This document shows, one piece after another, positions 35,255 through 44,878 of a stretch of 64,000 nt of DNA. Below the pieces are notes generated by a model. The model made no database searches. It had not been told where the DNA came from and saw nothing but the letters and a program-made list of their open reading frames with translations. Numbering within the stretch: the first letter of the stretch is position 1; every line of letters starts with the position of its first letter. Source of the DNA: Affinibrenneria salicis (GTDB lineage: Bacteria > Pseudomonadota > Gammaproteobacteria > Enterobacterales > Enterobacteriaceae). The position numbers and the translations under genes are program-made. The DNA lies in contig NZ_VYKJ01000013.1 in NCBI RefSeq assembly GCF_008710095.1, positions 62,001 to 126,000 on the forward strand. The letters are read 5' to 3'.

Positions 35255-38200
35255 GTATCACTGAGTTGATTGCCAGATTCGAGGCGCTGGATGTCCTGCT
35301 ATGGGAGGACGAAGGGCAGCTTCATTTTCGGGCGCCTCCAGGCACGTTAACAGAGGAGCGCAAGGCGCTGCTTCGATCCCATAAAGACGAATTATTGGCG
35401 TATTTGGCTGCTGCGGCGTCGACTGTTGCGGTGGCGGCCGATCCGCAACATCGCCACGACCCCTTTCCATTGACCGATGTTCAGGCGTCCTACCTGGTTG
35501 GCCGCGGCAATGCGTACGCCTGCGGCGGGATTGGTTGCCACGGTTATGTTGAGCTGGCGCTGCCGGATCTCGATCCGCATAGTCTTGAACGGGCATGGCA
35601 CCAGGTGATCCTGCGGCATGATATGTTGCGAGCGATCATAGATAAAGATGGCTCGCAACGCGTACTGAATACCGTGATTCTTCCTGATCTGGTGGTGATG
35701 GACCTGCGTACCACGCCCGCAGACCAGACCTGCCAGGTGCTTGAGCAAGTCAGACAGGAAATGGCCACGCGTTGTTATGAGCCTGATGTCTGGCCCTTGT
35801 ATGAGTTGCGGCTCAGTCGTACCGCGCAAGGGAGCCGTCTGCATCTGTCCCTCGATATGCTGGTGGCAGATTTTGTCAGCGCTCAGATCATTTTGTCTGA
35901 ACTAGATCGGTTATACCACGAACCGGAGTGCGAACTCCCGCAGCCTGCGGTCACTTTCCGCGATGTCGTATTGGCGACGCGAAGCGCCCGGCAAATGCCC
36001 CAGGAGCGAGCCGCTTATGAAAAGGATCGCGCCTACTGGCTTGAGCGCATTCAATATATGCCGGGGCCGCCTGATTTACCGGTTCTGGGCGACGTTCAGG
36101 ATAATATTCCCGTGCGCTTTCGACGCGTTGAGCGGGTGATTGAATCCGACGTGTGGCAATCGTTTTGCCGGTTTGCCGGCGCGAAGCGAGTAACGTCTAC
36201 CGGCGCGGTGCTTGCTGCCTTCAGTGAAACACTCGGACTCTGGTCCAGACGCGCTGCGTTTTGTCTTAACGTCACGGTGCTGAATCGCCCCCCGGTTCAC
36301 CCGGATATTTATAAGGTTGTTGGCGATTTCACGGCCATCAACGTGTTGGAAGTGAATACCGGCGCACCGGGTTCGTTCACGGAAAGGGCGCAGTGTACCC
36401 AGCGACAGCTTTGGGACGATCTGGCGCATAGCCGGTTTTCCGGGATTGAAGTATTGCGCGAGACGGCGCGCCAGCAGCAGGCGAACGTGATGATACCGGT
36501 CGTGTTCACCAGTACACTGGGTATAAATGAAAACGGAACCATGGACGGCGAATTCATGCGTGGCGCGCGGCTTAGCTACGGCATCACCCAAACGCCTCAG
36601 GTATGGCTGGATTGTCAGGTGAGCGAACGCAGCGGCGCTCTGCATGTTAACTGGGACGTGAGGGAAGGCATTTTCCCTGAGGGGGTCGTGGAGGATGCTT
36701 TTACGGCGTTTGCCGATTTGCTCAATGCCTTGGCCGCAGATGAAAGCGTCTGGCACGATGTCGCCCCACTGTCTTTGCCATCGCATTCCGCCCGCCGCCG
36801 CACGGCGGTCAACAATACCGCAGGGCCAATACCGGATGGCTCGCTATTGACTGGATTCCTCTACCGGGTGTCTGAGCAACCGGAGGCGCCGGCGGTTATT
36901 GATCAACATGGCGTTTGTTCGTATCTGGCGTTGGCCCGTCAGGCTGCCGCCGTCGCCCAGGCGTTATCCGCATCAGGAATGCCCGCAGGGGGGCGTGTAG
37001 CGATAGCGATGGAGAAAAGCATCGCTCAGATCGCGGCCGTCATCGGGGTTTTATGGGCCGGCGGCGTCTACCTGCCGATTGATCTTAATCAGCCGCAGGC
37101 GCGCAGAGATACGATGCTTGTTGACGCCGATGTACGCCTCATTCTGGTGGACGAGCGGGAGATGGCCTCGGCCTGGCCTGCCGATTGCGTTTGTATCGCA
37201 GCCGATCGGCTTGAACCGCTGCATGATATCCGCCGGACGCCCGTCGCGCGGATCGATCCCCAACAACTGGCCTATGTGATTTATACCTCGGGCACCACCG
37301 GCGCCCCTAAAGGCGTGATGATGAGTCATTGCGCGGCGCTCAATACGATCGCCGATATCAACCAGCGTTTCCAAATTCGCATAGACGATCGCGTGCTTGG
37401 GTTGGCAAATCTGGCCTTCGACCTGTCCGTTTACGATATTTTTGGTTTACTGACCGCCGGTGGCGCGTTGGTTCTGCCCGACCCTGCGCAGCAGGGGAAT
37501 CCGGCCCATTGGGCCGAACTTATCCGCATTCACCGAATTACCCTGTGGAACGCCGTACCGGCACAGATGCAGATGCTGCAGAGCTATCTCAAAACCGAAC
37601 CCGGCGCGAGTCCCGACGCTTTGCGTCTGGTCTTGCTGTCAGGGGACTGGATTCCGACAGGCTTACCCGGCGAGATACGCGGACGCTGTCCCGGGGCGAG
37701 AATTATCAGCCTGGGAGGGGCGACGGAAGCTGGTATCTGGTCAATCTACTATGACATTGTCGACATCCCTGCTGACGCTCATAGTATTCCTTACGGCACT
37801 CCGCTGGCGAATCAGCGGTTTTATATCCTGAATAGCCAAATGCGTCAGTGTCCGGATAGGGTGACGGGCGAAATCTATATTGCTGGCGCGGGGCTGGCTT
37901 TAGGCTATCTGAATAACCGTGAACAAACGCAAGCCCATTTTGTGCATCACCCCGACAGTGGTGAACGACTTTATCGCACCGGTGATTTGGGGCGTTATCG
38001 TTGCGATGGGGTTATTGAACTGCTGGGCCGAGACGACAGCCAGGTTAAAATTCGTGGTCACCGGATCGAACTGGGAGAAATCGAAAGCGTATTGCAACGT
38101 TGTCCCGGCGTGGCAATGGCTGCGGCAGTTGTTCATGGTGATTCTCCAGTGGAGAAGAAAATTACGGCTTTTGTTGAACCCTCGGCTTGCGCTGAGCCAC

Positions 38201-40767
38201 TTCAGGAGGCGGAGCGATCTCGCTGGGCGCAGGCTGTCTGCCGGGCGGGTAACGCCAGCGTGGCCGGTCTCGACGGCGCGTCATTCAGCCAGTGGGTTGC
38301 CTGCGCCGACCAGATCGCCAGGCTTGACATGCTGCGCGCGCTGCGACAGTTTGGCCTGTTTCCGCATGCTGGCAGTGTTCACTCCCTCGATGAGATTATT
38401 GCTCAAGGACGGGTCGCCGCAGGATACCACCGACTGTTGCAACGCTGGTTGCGTACCTTATGTGAGGCTGGCTGGCTGGAGAGGGAGCCCTCCGGCGTTG
38501 CCTGGCGACTGCTGCGAGAACCGCCTGAAGAAAAAGCGAGTCTGCTCTGGGCTCAACTGGAGAGACTTGAGCAGAAAATTCATTACAGTGAAAAACTGTT
38601 GGGTTTTTTACGCACGTCCAGCCAGCATCTGCCAGAGCTGCTGAGGGGGGAAGTCGACCCTCTGACCTTACTGTTTCCTCAGGGCAAGCTGGATATCGCG
38701 CTGGCGGCCTACAACGATAACCTGGTGAATAGCTGCATGAACGCAGCGGTATGCGCCGCCGTCCGTCAGTTTGCGTTAACCCGAACCACAGTCAATGATG
38801 CGCTCCGGCCGTTGCGGGTACTCGAAATCGGCGCCGGAGTCGGTGGCACCAGCCGTGCGCTTATTCCTGTTCTTGCCGATTTCTCCGTGGATTATTTCTA
38901 TAGCGATATTTCTCCCTTTTTCCTTAACGAGGCGCGTCAGCAATATAGTGCGTACCCGTGGGTGCGTTACGGGCTGCTGGATATTAATCAGGACTATATT
39001 TCTCAGGGATTCACCGCCGGCAACTGGGATGTCATTGTTTGCGCCAATGTGCTGCATAATGCGAAAAATGCGCCTGCCGTTCTGTCGCAGTTGCGTGAGC
39101 TGTGCGCACCGGGCGGCACCATGATTGTTATTGAGGCCACGAAAGAAATCCCCGCGTTAATGACGTCAATGGAGTTTGAAATCGGTCTGTCCGGGTTTAC
39201 CGATGAACGGGCTGATTCTAACCAAACCTTCTTCACTGATGAGCAATGGCGCCGTATGTTTACTGCGGCGGGAGGCGATTTGGTGTGTGTCTATCCGCCC
39301 GTTAGCGACGCGCTGTCCTGTATCGGGCAGATGACGTTTGTGATTCATTTCCCGCAGACGCGCGCTATTCTGCATGACGCCGTGCTAAGACATCATCTTG
39401 AGCAGCGTTTACCAGGGTATATGCTGCCTGGCGTAATTGAATGCCTGCAGCAGATGCCGCTGTCGCGCAACGGGAAAGTCGACCGGGATATATTACGGCG
39501 GCGTGCGCAGCTGGCCGGCCAGTCTGCGGCAACAAATGTTAGCGTAGAGCAACCGTCCGATGATCTTGAGGTTCGAATCGCCGCCATCTGGGCGTCTATG
39601 CTGGGGCGGGAGCATCTGGGGCGCCATGAGGACTTCTTCCTGGCCGGAGGCGACTCATTATTGATCGCTCAGGTGGTGGCAAAGATGCGCACTGAATTAC
39701 CCGAGGCAAAGGCATGGGAGTGGGATCGGTTGATGCGGGAAATCTTGCTGTCGCCCAGCGTTGCGGCTACCGCGATGGCGTTGCGCTCTGATCCCGGCAG
39801 CAACGATACGCCGAAGGCGCAACGGCGTCAGGTATCGGCGTTATCCTCACTGGCCGCTGGTCGACATGATGCGGCGCCGGTACATGTTGTACTGCACGAT
39901 GGTAGCGGCACGTTGTCGCCATACCGCGCGCTGTTACCTCTGTTGAGCGCGGATCCCCGCCGTCGCGGAGAAATCCTCGGTTTTAGCGTGCCGGATGCGG
40001 AAGGTTACCTGGCGCGCGATCCCGAACATTTGATTGAGCAACTGGCCTGCGAGTATGCCGCATTATTGCTGGAAAAGGGATTATCGCATGTGCACCTGAT
40101 TGGATACTGCATGGGGGGGCTGCTGGCGACAGAAATAGGCCGACTGCTGCTGGAGGCCGGCATTACGCTTGACCCTGTAACCGTGATTAGCAGCGATCGT
40201 TTTCGTTACCGCATTGATGATGACCTCCTGCTTGAGAGGGCCTTTGGCGGGTTAATGGGCGCGGATATCGCCGCTGCCGGGCATACGGTAGACAATGACC
40301 AACTGGCCGGGGTCTTAAAATCCTTAAGTGCGCGCTACGGCAAGCATTTCCCTGCCGGCTGTCTGCTGGATCTGCCGGAGGAATGGCGTTCGGTGTCCGC
40401 CTGCTATCGTCAACTGGGCGCGCGACCGGCGTCTGAGCGTCTTGCGGCTCTGGCCGCCACGGTTTCGACTAAGGCCTGGGATATTGCCGATAGTCAGATC
40501 GAAGGGTTATTCCATATCTTTCGTCATAGTTTGCGTGCCGTGGCCAGTTACCAGCCTGAGCCGTTCGCGGGCGATCTGCACCTGCTGCATGATGACAACG
40601 TCTTACATTTCTTGCCGGGATTACAGCCTGACATGAAAACCTTCTGGACGGATCTGGCTATTGGTGATCTGCGCATGGAGCGGATTGAAGGGGACCATCT
40701 GTCCTGCCTTCACCCTCCCTATGTTCAACATGTCGCCACCCGTATTCTGCAACCATGGGAGGCGTGA
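35251..40767 (+). CDS. NRPS, TubC docking-Cy-A(MT)-PCP-TE (PchF-like, third cysteine module and release)
   Basis: A 1838-residue synthetase with PchF architecture. Residues 1-52 look like a TubC-type docking domain that would receive PCP2 of the upstream protein. Cy3 follows (DMLVADFVS at 202-210). The A domain (YTSGTTGAPKG near 675; FDLSVYD and LWNAVP giving the D-L-Y-N start of the Cys code) is split by an embedded methyltransferase with SAM motif LEIGAGVGGTS at 1191, and A10 Lys is 1409. PCP3 has Ser1469. The terminal thioesterase has GYCMGG, with Cys1620 where most have Ser, and His1816 near the end. By analogy with PchF, this module adds a third Cys, N-methylates the reduced ring and hydrolytically releases the product. 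ATGA overlap with the previous gene. Confidence 0.92.
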   Translation: MSITELIARFEALDVLLWEDEGQLHFRAPPGTLTEERKALLRSHKDELLAYLAAAASTVAVAADPQHRHDPFPLTDVQASYLVGRGNAYACGGIGCHGYVELALPDLDPHSLERAWHQVILRHDMLRAIIDKDGSQRVLNTVILPDLVVMDLRTTPADQTCQVLEQVRQEMATRCYEPDVWPLYELRLSRTAQGSRLHLSLDMLVADFVSAQIILSELDRLYHEPECELPQPAVTFRDVVLATRSARQMPQERAAYEKDRAYWLERIQYMPGPPDLPVLGDVQDNIPVRFRRVERVIESDVWQSFCRFAGAKRVTSTGAVLAAFSETLGLWSRRAAFCLNVTVLNRPPVHPDIYKVVGDFTAINVLEVNTGAPGSFTERAQCTQRQLWDDLAHSRFSGIEVLRETARQQQANVMIPVVFTSTLGINENGTMDGEFMRGARLSYGITQTPQVWLDCQVSERSGALHVNWDVREGIFPEGVVEDAFTAFADLLNALAADESVWHDVAPLSLPSHSARRRTAVNNTAGPIPDGSLLTGFLYRVSEQPEAPAVIDQHGVCSYLALARQAAAVAQALSASGMPAGGRVAIAMEKSIAQIAAVIGVLWAGGVYLPIDLNQPQARRDTMLVDADVRLILVDEREMASAWPADCVCIAADRLEPLHDIRRTPVARIDPQQLAYVIYTSGTTGAPKGVMMSHCAALNTIADINQRFQIRIDDRVLGLANLAFDLSVYDIFGLLTAGGALVLPDPAQQGNPAHWAELIRIHRITLWNAVPAQMQMLQSYLKTEPGASPDALRLVLLSGDWIPTGLPGEIRGRCPGARIISLGGATEAGIWSIYYDIVDIPADAHSIPYGTPLANQRFYILNSQMRQCPDRVTGEIYIAGAGLALGYLNNREQTQAHFVHHPDSGERLYRTGDLGRYRCDGVIELLGRDDSQVKIRGHRIELGEIESVLQRCPGVAMAAAVVHGDSPVEKKITAFVEPSACAEPLQEAERSRWAQAVCRAGNASVAGLDGASFSQWVACADQIARLDMLRALRQFGLFPHAGSVHSLDEIIAQGRVAAGYHRLLQRWLRTLCEAGWLEREPSGVAWRLLREPPEEKASLLWAQLERLEQKIHYSEKLLGFLRTSSQHLPELLRGEVDPLTLLFPQGKLDIALAAYNDNLVNSCMNAAVCAAVRQFALTRTTVNDALRPLRVLEIGAGVGGTSRALIPVLADFSVDYFYSDISPFFLNEARQQYSAYPWVRYGLLDINQDYISQGFTAGNWDVIVCANVLHNAKNAPAVLSQLRELCAPGGTMIVIEATKEIPALMTSMEFEIGLSGFTDERADSNQTFFTDEQWRRMFTAAGGDLVCVYPPVSDALSCIGQMTFVIHFPQTRAILHDAVLRHHLEQRLPGYMLPGVIECLQQMPLSRNGKVDRDILRRRAQLAGQSAATNVSVEQPSDDLEVRIAAIWASMLGREHLGRHEDFFLAGGDSLLIAQVVAKMRTELPEAKAWEWDRLMREILLSPSVAATAMALRSDPGSNDTPKAQRRQVSALSSLAAGRHDAAPVHVVLHDGSGTLSPYRALLPLLSADPRRRGEILGFSVPDAEGYLARDPEHLIEQLACEYAALLLEKGLSHVHLIGYCMGGLLATEIGRLLLEAGITLDPVTVISSDRFRYRIDDDLLLERAFGGLMGADIAAAGHTVDNDQLAGVLKSLSARYGKHFPAGCLLDLPEEWRSVSACYRQLGARPASERLAALAATVSTKAWDIADSQIEGLFHIFRHSLRAVASYQPEPFAGDLHLLHDDNVLHFLPGLQPDMKTFWTDLAIGDLRMERIEGDHLSCLHPPYVQHVATRILQPWEA

Positions 40768-40768
40768 C

Positions 40769-41893
40769 ATGCGGCAGATTGGTATTATCGGCGCCAGCGG
40801 CGCGGTAGGAGGAGCCGCATTAGCCTTGCTCCGGTCTGACGGATATGCGCCGAAGGCCGGTTACCGAACCCGGCGTCCGGGTACTGACCCGGAAACCTGC
40901 TGGCAGGCGGTCGATGTCTATGATCGGATATCGTTGGCCCGCTTTTGTTCCGGCTGTCGAGTGATTTTAAATGCGGCGGGGCCGTCAGGTCAGATCGGCG
41001 ATCGCGTTCTGCGGGCCGCCGACGCGGCGGGGGCTGATTACGTTGATGCTTTTGGCGGTGCGCTGCTGGAGCAGCAACTTGATGCCCGGTTACCTGAGAC
41101 CGAGCGCCGGGTGGTCCATTCAGCCGGCGTTTATCCAGGGCTTTCGGCTATGTTGCCGCAATACATCGTGGATAAATATTTCGATCACGCCCATCAACTC
41201 CGCGGCTGGACTGGCGGGAGAGAACATTGTACGCCGGCGGCGGGTATGGATGTTTTGCTAAGCGCCATCCAGGGATTTGGACTGGCTGGGGCGATATGGC
41301 GTAAAGGCGTTCGGGTGGATAGCACTAGCGGACTGATCCGCAATGTTTATATCCCCGGCTTTCCTTTGCGAATGTGTGTTCAGCCCTTTCTCTCGAGAGA
41401 AATTGAACGTGTCGCACGGCGTCTGTCGTTACAAGATTTGCAATGGCACAACGTTATGCCTGATGCCGGTCCGATGGAGGTCATGAGCCGTTGGGTGGGA
41501 CGACTGGGGCTAAGCGATCCACCCGATATGCTACAGCTACAACAGGCAACCGCCGATCTGGTGCGAGCGTCGGATCTGGATTCTGCCGGACAGACGCCGT
41601 TCTACCGTCAGGTCGTTGAAATAGAGGGCGAACGTCACGGAAAAAGGCGTTGCGTGCGAGCGGTGCTCAGCGCGGTGGATAGCTACCGGGTGAGTGGCGC
41701 AGTGGCCGCGTGCGCTGTGCTGCATATTTTAAATATTCCTTGCCAGCCAGGTAGTTACACCGCAGCAGATTTTCTTTCCACCTCCAGCGTGCTGGATAAG
41801 CTGCGAGCCTGGAAAGTGATTAGCGCACTGAGCATAGACGTAGTGACCCCGCCTGAGTCGGAAAGTATAGCCAGCGAGGAGGGCACGCTATGA
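40769..41893 (+). CDS. Saccharopine-dehydrogenase-like NAD(P) oxidoreductase of the siderophore operon
   Basis: A 374-residue protein with an N-terminal dinucleotide-binding fold (GIIGASGAVGG, residues 4-14) and the segment ILNAAGPSGQIGDRVLRAADAAGADYVD typical of saccharopine-dehydrogenase-related reductases. It is not the PchG/YbtU thiazolinyl reductase, which is the next gene. Start ATG 40769, two bases after the synthetase stop, with GGGAGG upstream; its own stop overlaps the next ATG. Position inside the coupled operon says it acts on the siderophore or its intermediates, perhaps as a second imine or carbonyl reductase or a tailoring step. Pyochelin and yersiniabactin of the classical loci are made without such a gene. 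Substrate unknown. Confidence 0.7.
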   Translation: MRQIGIIGASGAVGGAALALLRSDGYAPKAGYRTRRPGTDPETCWQAVDVYDRISLARFCSGCRVILNAAGPSGQIGDRVLRAADAAGADYVDAFGGALLEQQLDARLPETERRVVHSAGVYPGLSAMLPQYIVDKYFDHAHQLRGWTGGREHCTPAAGMDVLLSAIQGFGLAGAIWRKGVRVDSTSGLIRNVYIPGFPLRMCVQPFLSREIERVARRLSLQDLQWHNVMPDAGPMEVMSRWVGRLGLSDPPDMLQLQQATADLVRASDLDSAGQTPFYRQVVEIEGERHGKRRCVRAVLSAVDSYRVSGAVAACAVLHILNIPCQPGSYTAADFLSTSSVLDKLRAWKVISALSIDVVTPPESESIASEEGTL

Positions 41894-42993
41894 ACGGACA
41901 AACGCGTCGTTTGCGCACGATTGTTTGTGGAACCACCTTTGGTCAAACGTATTTAAACGGCATTGATCGAGAACGAAATGATTTTGAGCTGGCCGGTATC
42001 GTTGCGCGCGGTAGCGCCTTCGCTCATCAGTGCGCAGGGCGGTTTGGTGTCCCGCTTTACACGTCTATCGCAGACTTGCCTCCGGGTATTGACCTTGCCT
42101 GTGTAGTGGTTCGTTCCGGGGTGGTCGGTGGCGCAGGTACCTGCCTTGCTAAGGCTTTGCTTGAGCGAGGCATTCATGTCCTGCAGGAGCAACCGTTACA
42201 TCCTGATGAGCTGGCCGACTTGTTGCGCGTTGCGCGTCAACAGGGATGCCAGTATCGGCTGAATGGCTTTTATCCTGATGTGGAATCGGTCGCGCATTTT
42301 ATTCGGGTAGCCCGTTATGTATTGAGTCAGCGCCGGGCCATCTTCCTGGATGCGGCATGCAGCATCCATGTCCTGTATCCGTTAATGGATATTATTAGTC
42401 AGATGCTGGGGACCCTCCGTCCGTGGTCCTTTACGCATCAGCCCGTATCGGGTGCTGTAGAGAGCGTTTTTACTTGTGTTGGCGGGGTAGTTGGCGGTGT
42501 GCCCCTGACCTTGCGGGTACAAAATCAGCTTGACCCGCGCGATCCGGATAATCACATTCACCTGTTTCATCAAATATCACTCGGTACGGAAGGCGGCACG
42601 TTAACTTTGATTGACAGCCACGGGCAGATCCTCTGGCATCCCCGAATGCACCTTTTGCGGCGCAAGGATGGCGTCATCGACTTATCTGCTAACAACGAGG
42701 CGCTAAATCTTTCCGTCAGCACGCTCATCGGCAACGGTGAAGCGCCATCTTATCATCGCGTTTTCAATGATTACTGGAGCCGGGCCACGGGGCGCGCTTT
42801 GCAGCGTTTTCGCGCAGAGATTCTGTCTGGAGAGAATAATCCTGCCCGGATTCAGTCTATGTTAGCGGTTTGCCGGGCATGGAGTAAATTGGGAATGCAG
42901 CTTGGTCCTCCGCGGGCCGTTACGCCGCCGGAGTCATTGCCTCTGGCTGCAGAGACGATTCTGGCTAATATAGAAAGCATAGCGGGGAGCTGA
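41890..42993 (+). CDS. Thiazolinyl imide reductase (PchG/YbtU/Irp3-like)
   Basis: A 367-residue Gfo/Idh-like NADPH-dependent reductase that reduces one carrier-bound thiazoline to thiazolidine in trans. Diagnostic segments are VCGTTFGQTYLNGI at the N-terminus, GIDLACVVVRSGVVGGAG, and the RGIHVLQEQPLHPDELADLLR stretch, which follows Irp3 (VLQEHPLHHDELAE) very closely. Its product ring is the one expected to be N-methylated by the MT domain of the third module. Start ATG overlaps the preceding stop (ATGA), and the thioesterase gene follows after 2 nt. Confidence 0.9.
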   Translation: MNGQTRRLRTIVCGTTFGQTYLNGIDRERNDFELAGIVARGSAFAHQCAGRFGVPLYTSIADLPPGIDLACVVVRSGVVGGAGTCLAKALLERGIHVLQEQPLHPDELADLLRVARQQGCQYRLNGFYPDVESVAHFIRVARYVLSQRRAIFLDAACSIHVLYPLMDIISQMLGTLRPWSFTHQPVSGAVESVFTCVGGVVGGVPLTLRVQNQLDPRDPDNHIHLFHQISLGTEGGTLTLIDSHGQILWHPRMHLLRRKDGVIDLSANNEALNLSVSTLIGNGEAPSYHRVFNDYWSRATGRALQRFRAEILSGENNPARIQSMLAVCRAWSKLGMQLGPPRAVTPPESLPLAAETILANIESIAGS

Positions 42994-42995
42994 GT

Positions 42996-43781
42996 ATGCA
43001 TATCGATTTATATCCAATAATCACCTCTCCATGGCTGCGGCGTTATCAATCACGACCGATCGCGGCAGTGAGATTAATTTGTTTACCCCATGCCGGCGGC
43101 GCGGCGAGTTTCTTCCGCGACTGGGGGGAAGCGTTGCCTGATGATATTGATGTTATCTCCGTACAGTATCCGGGGCGAGAAGAGCGTATCGACGAGCCGT
43201 TGGTAGGTTGCATGTCTGAACTGATTTACGCTTTAACACAGGAGATACGCGGGTTGCTCGATCGTCCGTATGTCTTATTGGGGCACAGTATGGGCGGTAT
43301 CGTAGCGTATGAACTCTGCCAGGCTATGTCTCGTATTGGACTACGCTTGCCGGAGCACTTAATCGTATCGGCTTGTGAGGCACCGGTTCATCATCAGGGG
43401 GGAAGTTTGCATATTGCTGATGATCCGACGCTGTGCGAAACGCTATCGCGTCTGGGCGGAACGTCCTCCGCGCTCTTCTCGTCGCCTGAATTACGCGCGT
43501 TACTGCTGCCGGTTATTCGGAATGATTATTGTCTAATCGAGCAATATCGGCCGGCGCCGGTTATCTCGCCGTTACCCGTGCCTGTCAGTGCTTTTATCGG
43601 CCGTGAAGACCACGAATTGACGCGGGAGCAGGCATGTGACTGGCGTATGTATGGCGCGTCAGGTTTTGACCTGAAAATATTTTCCGGCGGGCATTTCTAT
43701 TTACGCCAGCAAATGTCTTCCGTTATTTCGGTCCTGACTGCGATATTTGATGATGTGAAAGCGCATTACGCCTTGATGTAA
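42996..43781 (+). CDS. Type II thioesterase (PchC/YbtT-like)
   Basis: A 261-residue alpha/beta hydrolase that clears wrongly loaded acyl groups from the carriers. It shows LICLPHAGGAASFFRDW, the nucleophile elbow GHSMGG and the catalytic His segment GGHFYL near the C-terminus. The start has GGGGAG upstream and the gene is the last of the six-gene biosynthetic operon. No clear terminator is visible in the 124 nt that follow. Confidence 0.9.
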   Translation: MHIDLYPIITSPWLRRYQSRPIAAVRLICLPHAGGAASFFRDWGEALPDDIDVISVQYPGREERIDEPLVGCMSELIYALTQEIRGLLDRPYVLLGHSMGGIVAYELCQAMSRIGLRLPEHLIVSACEAPVHHQGGSLHIADDPTLCETLSRLGGTSSALFSSPELRALLLPVIRNDYCLIEQYRPAPVISPLPVPVSAFIGREDHELTREQACDWRMYGASGFDLKIFSGGHFYLRQQMSSVISVLTAIFDDVKAHYALM

Positions 43782-43905
43782 CCGCCTGTCGTTTGTCGAT
43801 GTGTCCGGCCATTCCCCTCCGGGCAAACGGCATTGAGCGCTTAGTCCGCCCGCGGATTGACCGCTCCCGGCTTGCCGCCTTCAGGTCGCCGGCTTTACCG
43901 TATCG

Positions 43906-44517
43906 TCAGGGTAACTGAGCGATTTCCTGCGCCGCGTTATCAATGATGCCGATAATTTTTTTCAATGTATCGTCATCAATTTTGTGGTGGTTCATTTTCA
44001 GATCGAGTACGGATTTGATGTTATCGATCGCGCGTTTCATCTCCGGATTTTTGCGCAGCTCCGCGCCGACGGCGCGCGCTTTGATGCGCTCAAGGATCTT
44101 GTGCAGCGGTTCGGCATTATCGGCGAGGAACTGCCGGCCGCTATCGCTGATCTCGAGTATCTTGCGGCCATTGAGTTCATCGCTTACGCGAATATGCTCC
44201 TGTTCCTGCAGGAAATCGAGTGTCGGATAGATGACGCCGGGACTCGGGCTGTAGTGGCCCAGGGTCAGGGATTCGATCGCTTTAATCAGCTCGTAGCCAT
44301 GGCTGGCGCTGCGGCTCAGCAGATCCAGAATAATCAGGCGCAGATCGCCATGGGCGAGAAAGCGCTGACGTCGCTGCACGCCGTGGCGCTCTGCGCGTCG
44401 ACCTCTGTCGCCGTCTCTTTTTTCTCCATGCGCGCGCCCCGTCTCATGTTGTTTATCCTGATCAAGGTGTTGTTCACGGCGTCCCTGGCGGTCGCCATGG
44501 TGGTGATGTTTATCCAT
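43906..44517 (-). CDS. yqjI: PadR-family metal-responsive repressor, YqjI-like
   Basis: A 203-residue homologue of E. coli YqjI, which represses the ferric reductase gene yqjH and responds to nickel and iron. A histidine-rich tail (HHHH plus scattered His, residues 1-58) precedes the PadR winged helix (LRLIILDLLSRSASHGYELIKAIE, SPSPGVIYPTLDFLQEQE). The C-terminal helical part follows YqjI to the end. The E. coli tail also has several Cys; here the tail has none. The start has AAAGGA upstream. A perfect 14-nt palindrome lies 22 nt upstream of the ATG, suggesting self-repression. It is next to the siderophore operon and two genes from the YqjH-like reductase. Confidence 0.9.
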   Translation of the reverse strand: MDKHHHHGDRQGRREQHLDQDKQHETGRAHGEKRDGDRGRRAERHGVQRRQRFLAHGDLRLIILDLLSRSASHGYELIKAIESLTLGHYSPSPGVIYPTLDFLQEQEHIRVSDELNGRKILEISDSGRQFLADNAEPLHKILERIKARAVGAELRKNPEMKRAIDNIKSVLDLKMNHHKIDDDTLKKIIGIIDNAAQEIAQLP

Positions 44518-44538
44518 GATGGTATTTCCTTTATGATT

Positions 44539-44552
44539 TTAGATATATCTAA
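44539..44552. promoter_or_regulatory. Palindrome, putative YqjI operator
   Basis: TTAGATATATCTAA is a perfect 14-nt palindrome upstream of the PadR gene, with a further ATATCT half just beyond (44555-44560). A partial copy (TTAGATATATCG) recurs at 44780-44791, in front of the HbpS-like gene. The regulator is inferred from position. Confidence 0.5.
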
Positions 44553-44878
44553 CTATATCTTTAATTGTGAGTCTGTCAATGGCGGCGGTAGGGCAGGCGA
44601 GAAGTGTAAAAAAATGTTTTTTATTAATTTGTTGATATCGTTTGATTTAATAATCATACCCCAAACGATGCGGTGTGCCGCAAGGCGGTCGAATAAGAAT
44701 AAAGTCTAATTTTATTCGATAGTCTATTGGGCGAGCTAAAACACATTTTGTTACCGTGATTATCATTTGAACATGATTTTTAGATATATCGTATTCAAAC
44801 CAAGGCCGTGGCGACACTTGCGCCGGATACACAGCGATACGAGGAAAATATCATACATTCCCCTGTGGATACCGGCAG

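Noticed and set aside
25692..43781. A yersiniabactin locus
   Set aside because: There is no HMWP1-type PKS module; the last synthetase has PchF architecture and each cysteine module has its own A domain.
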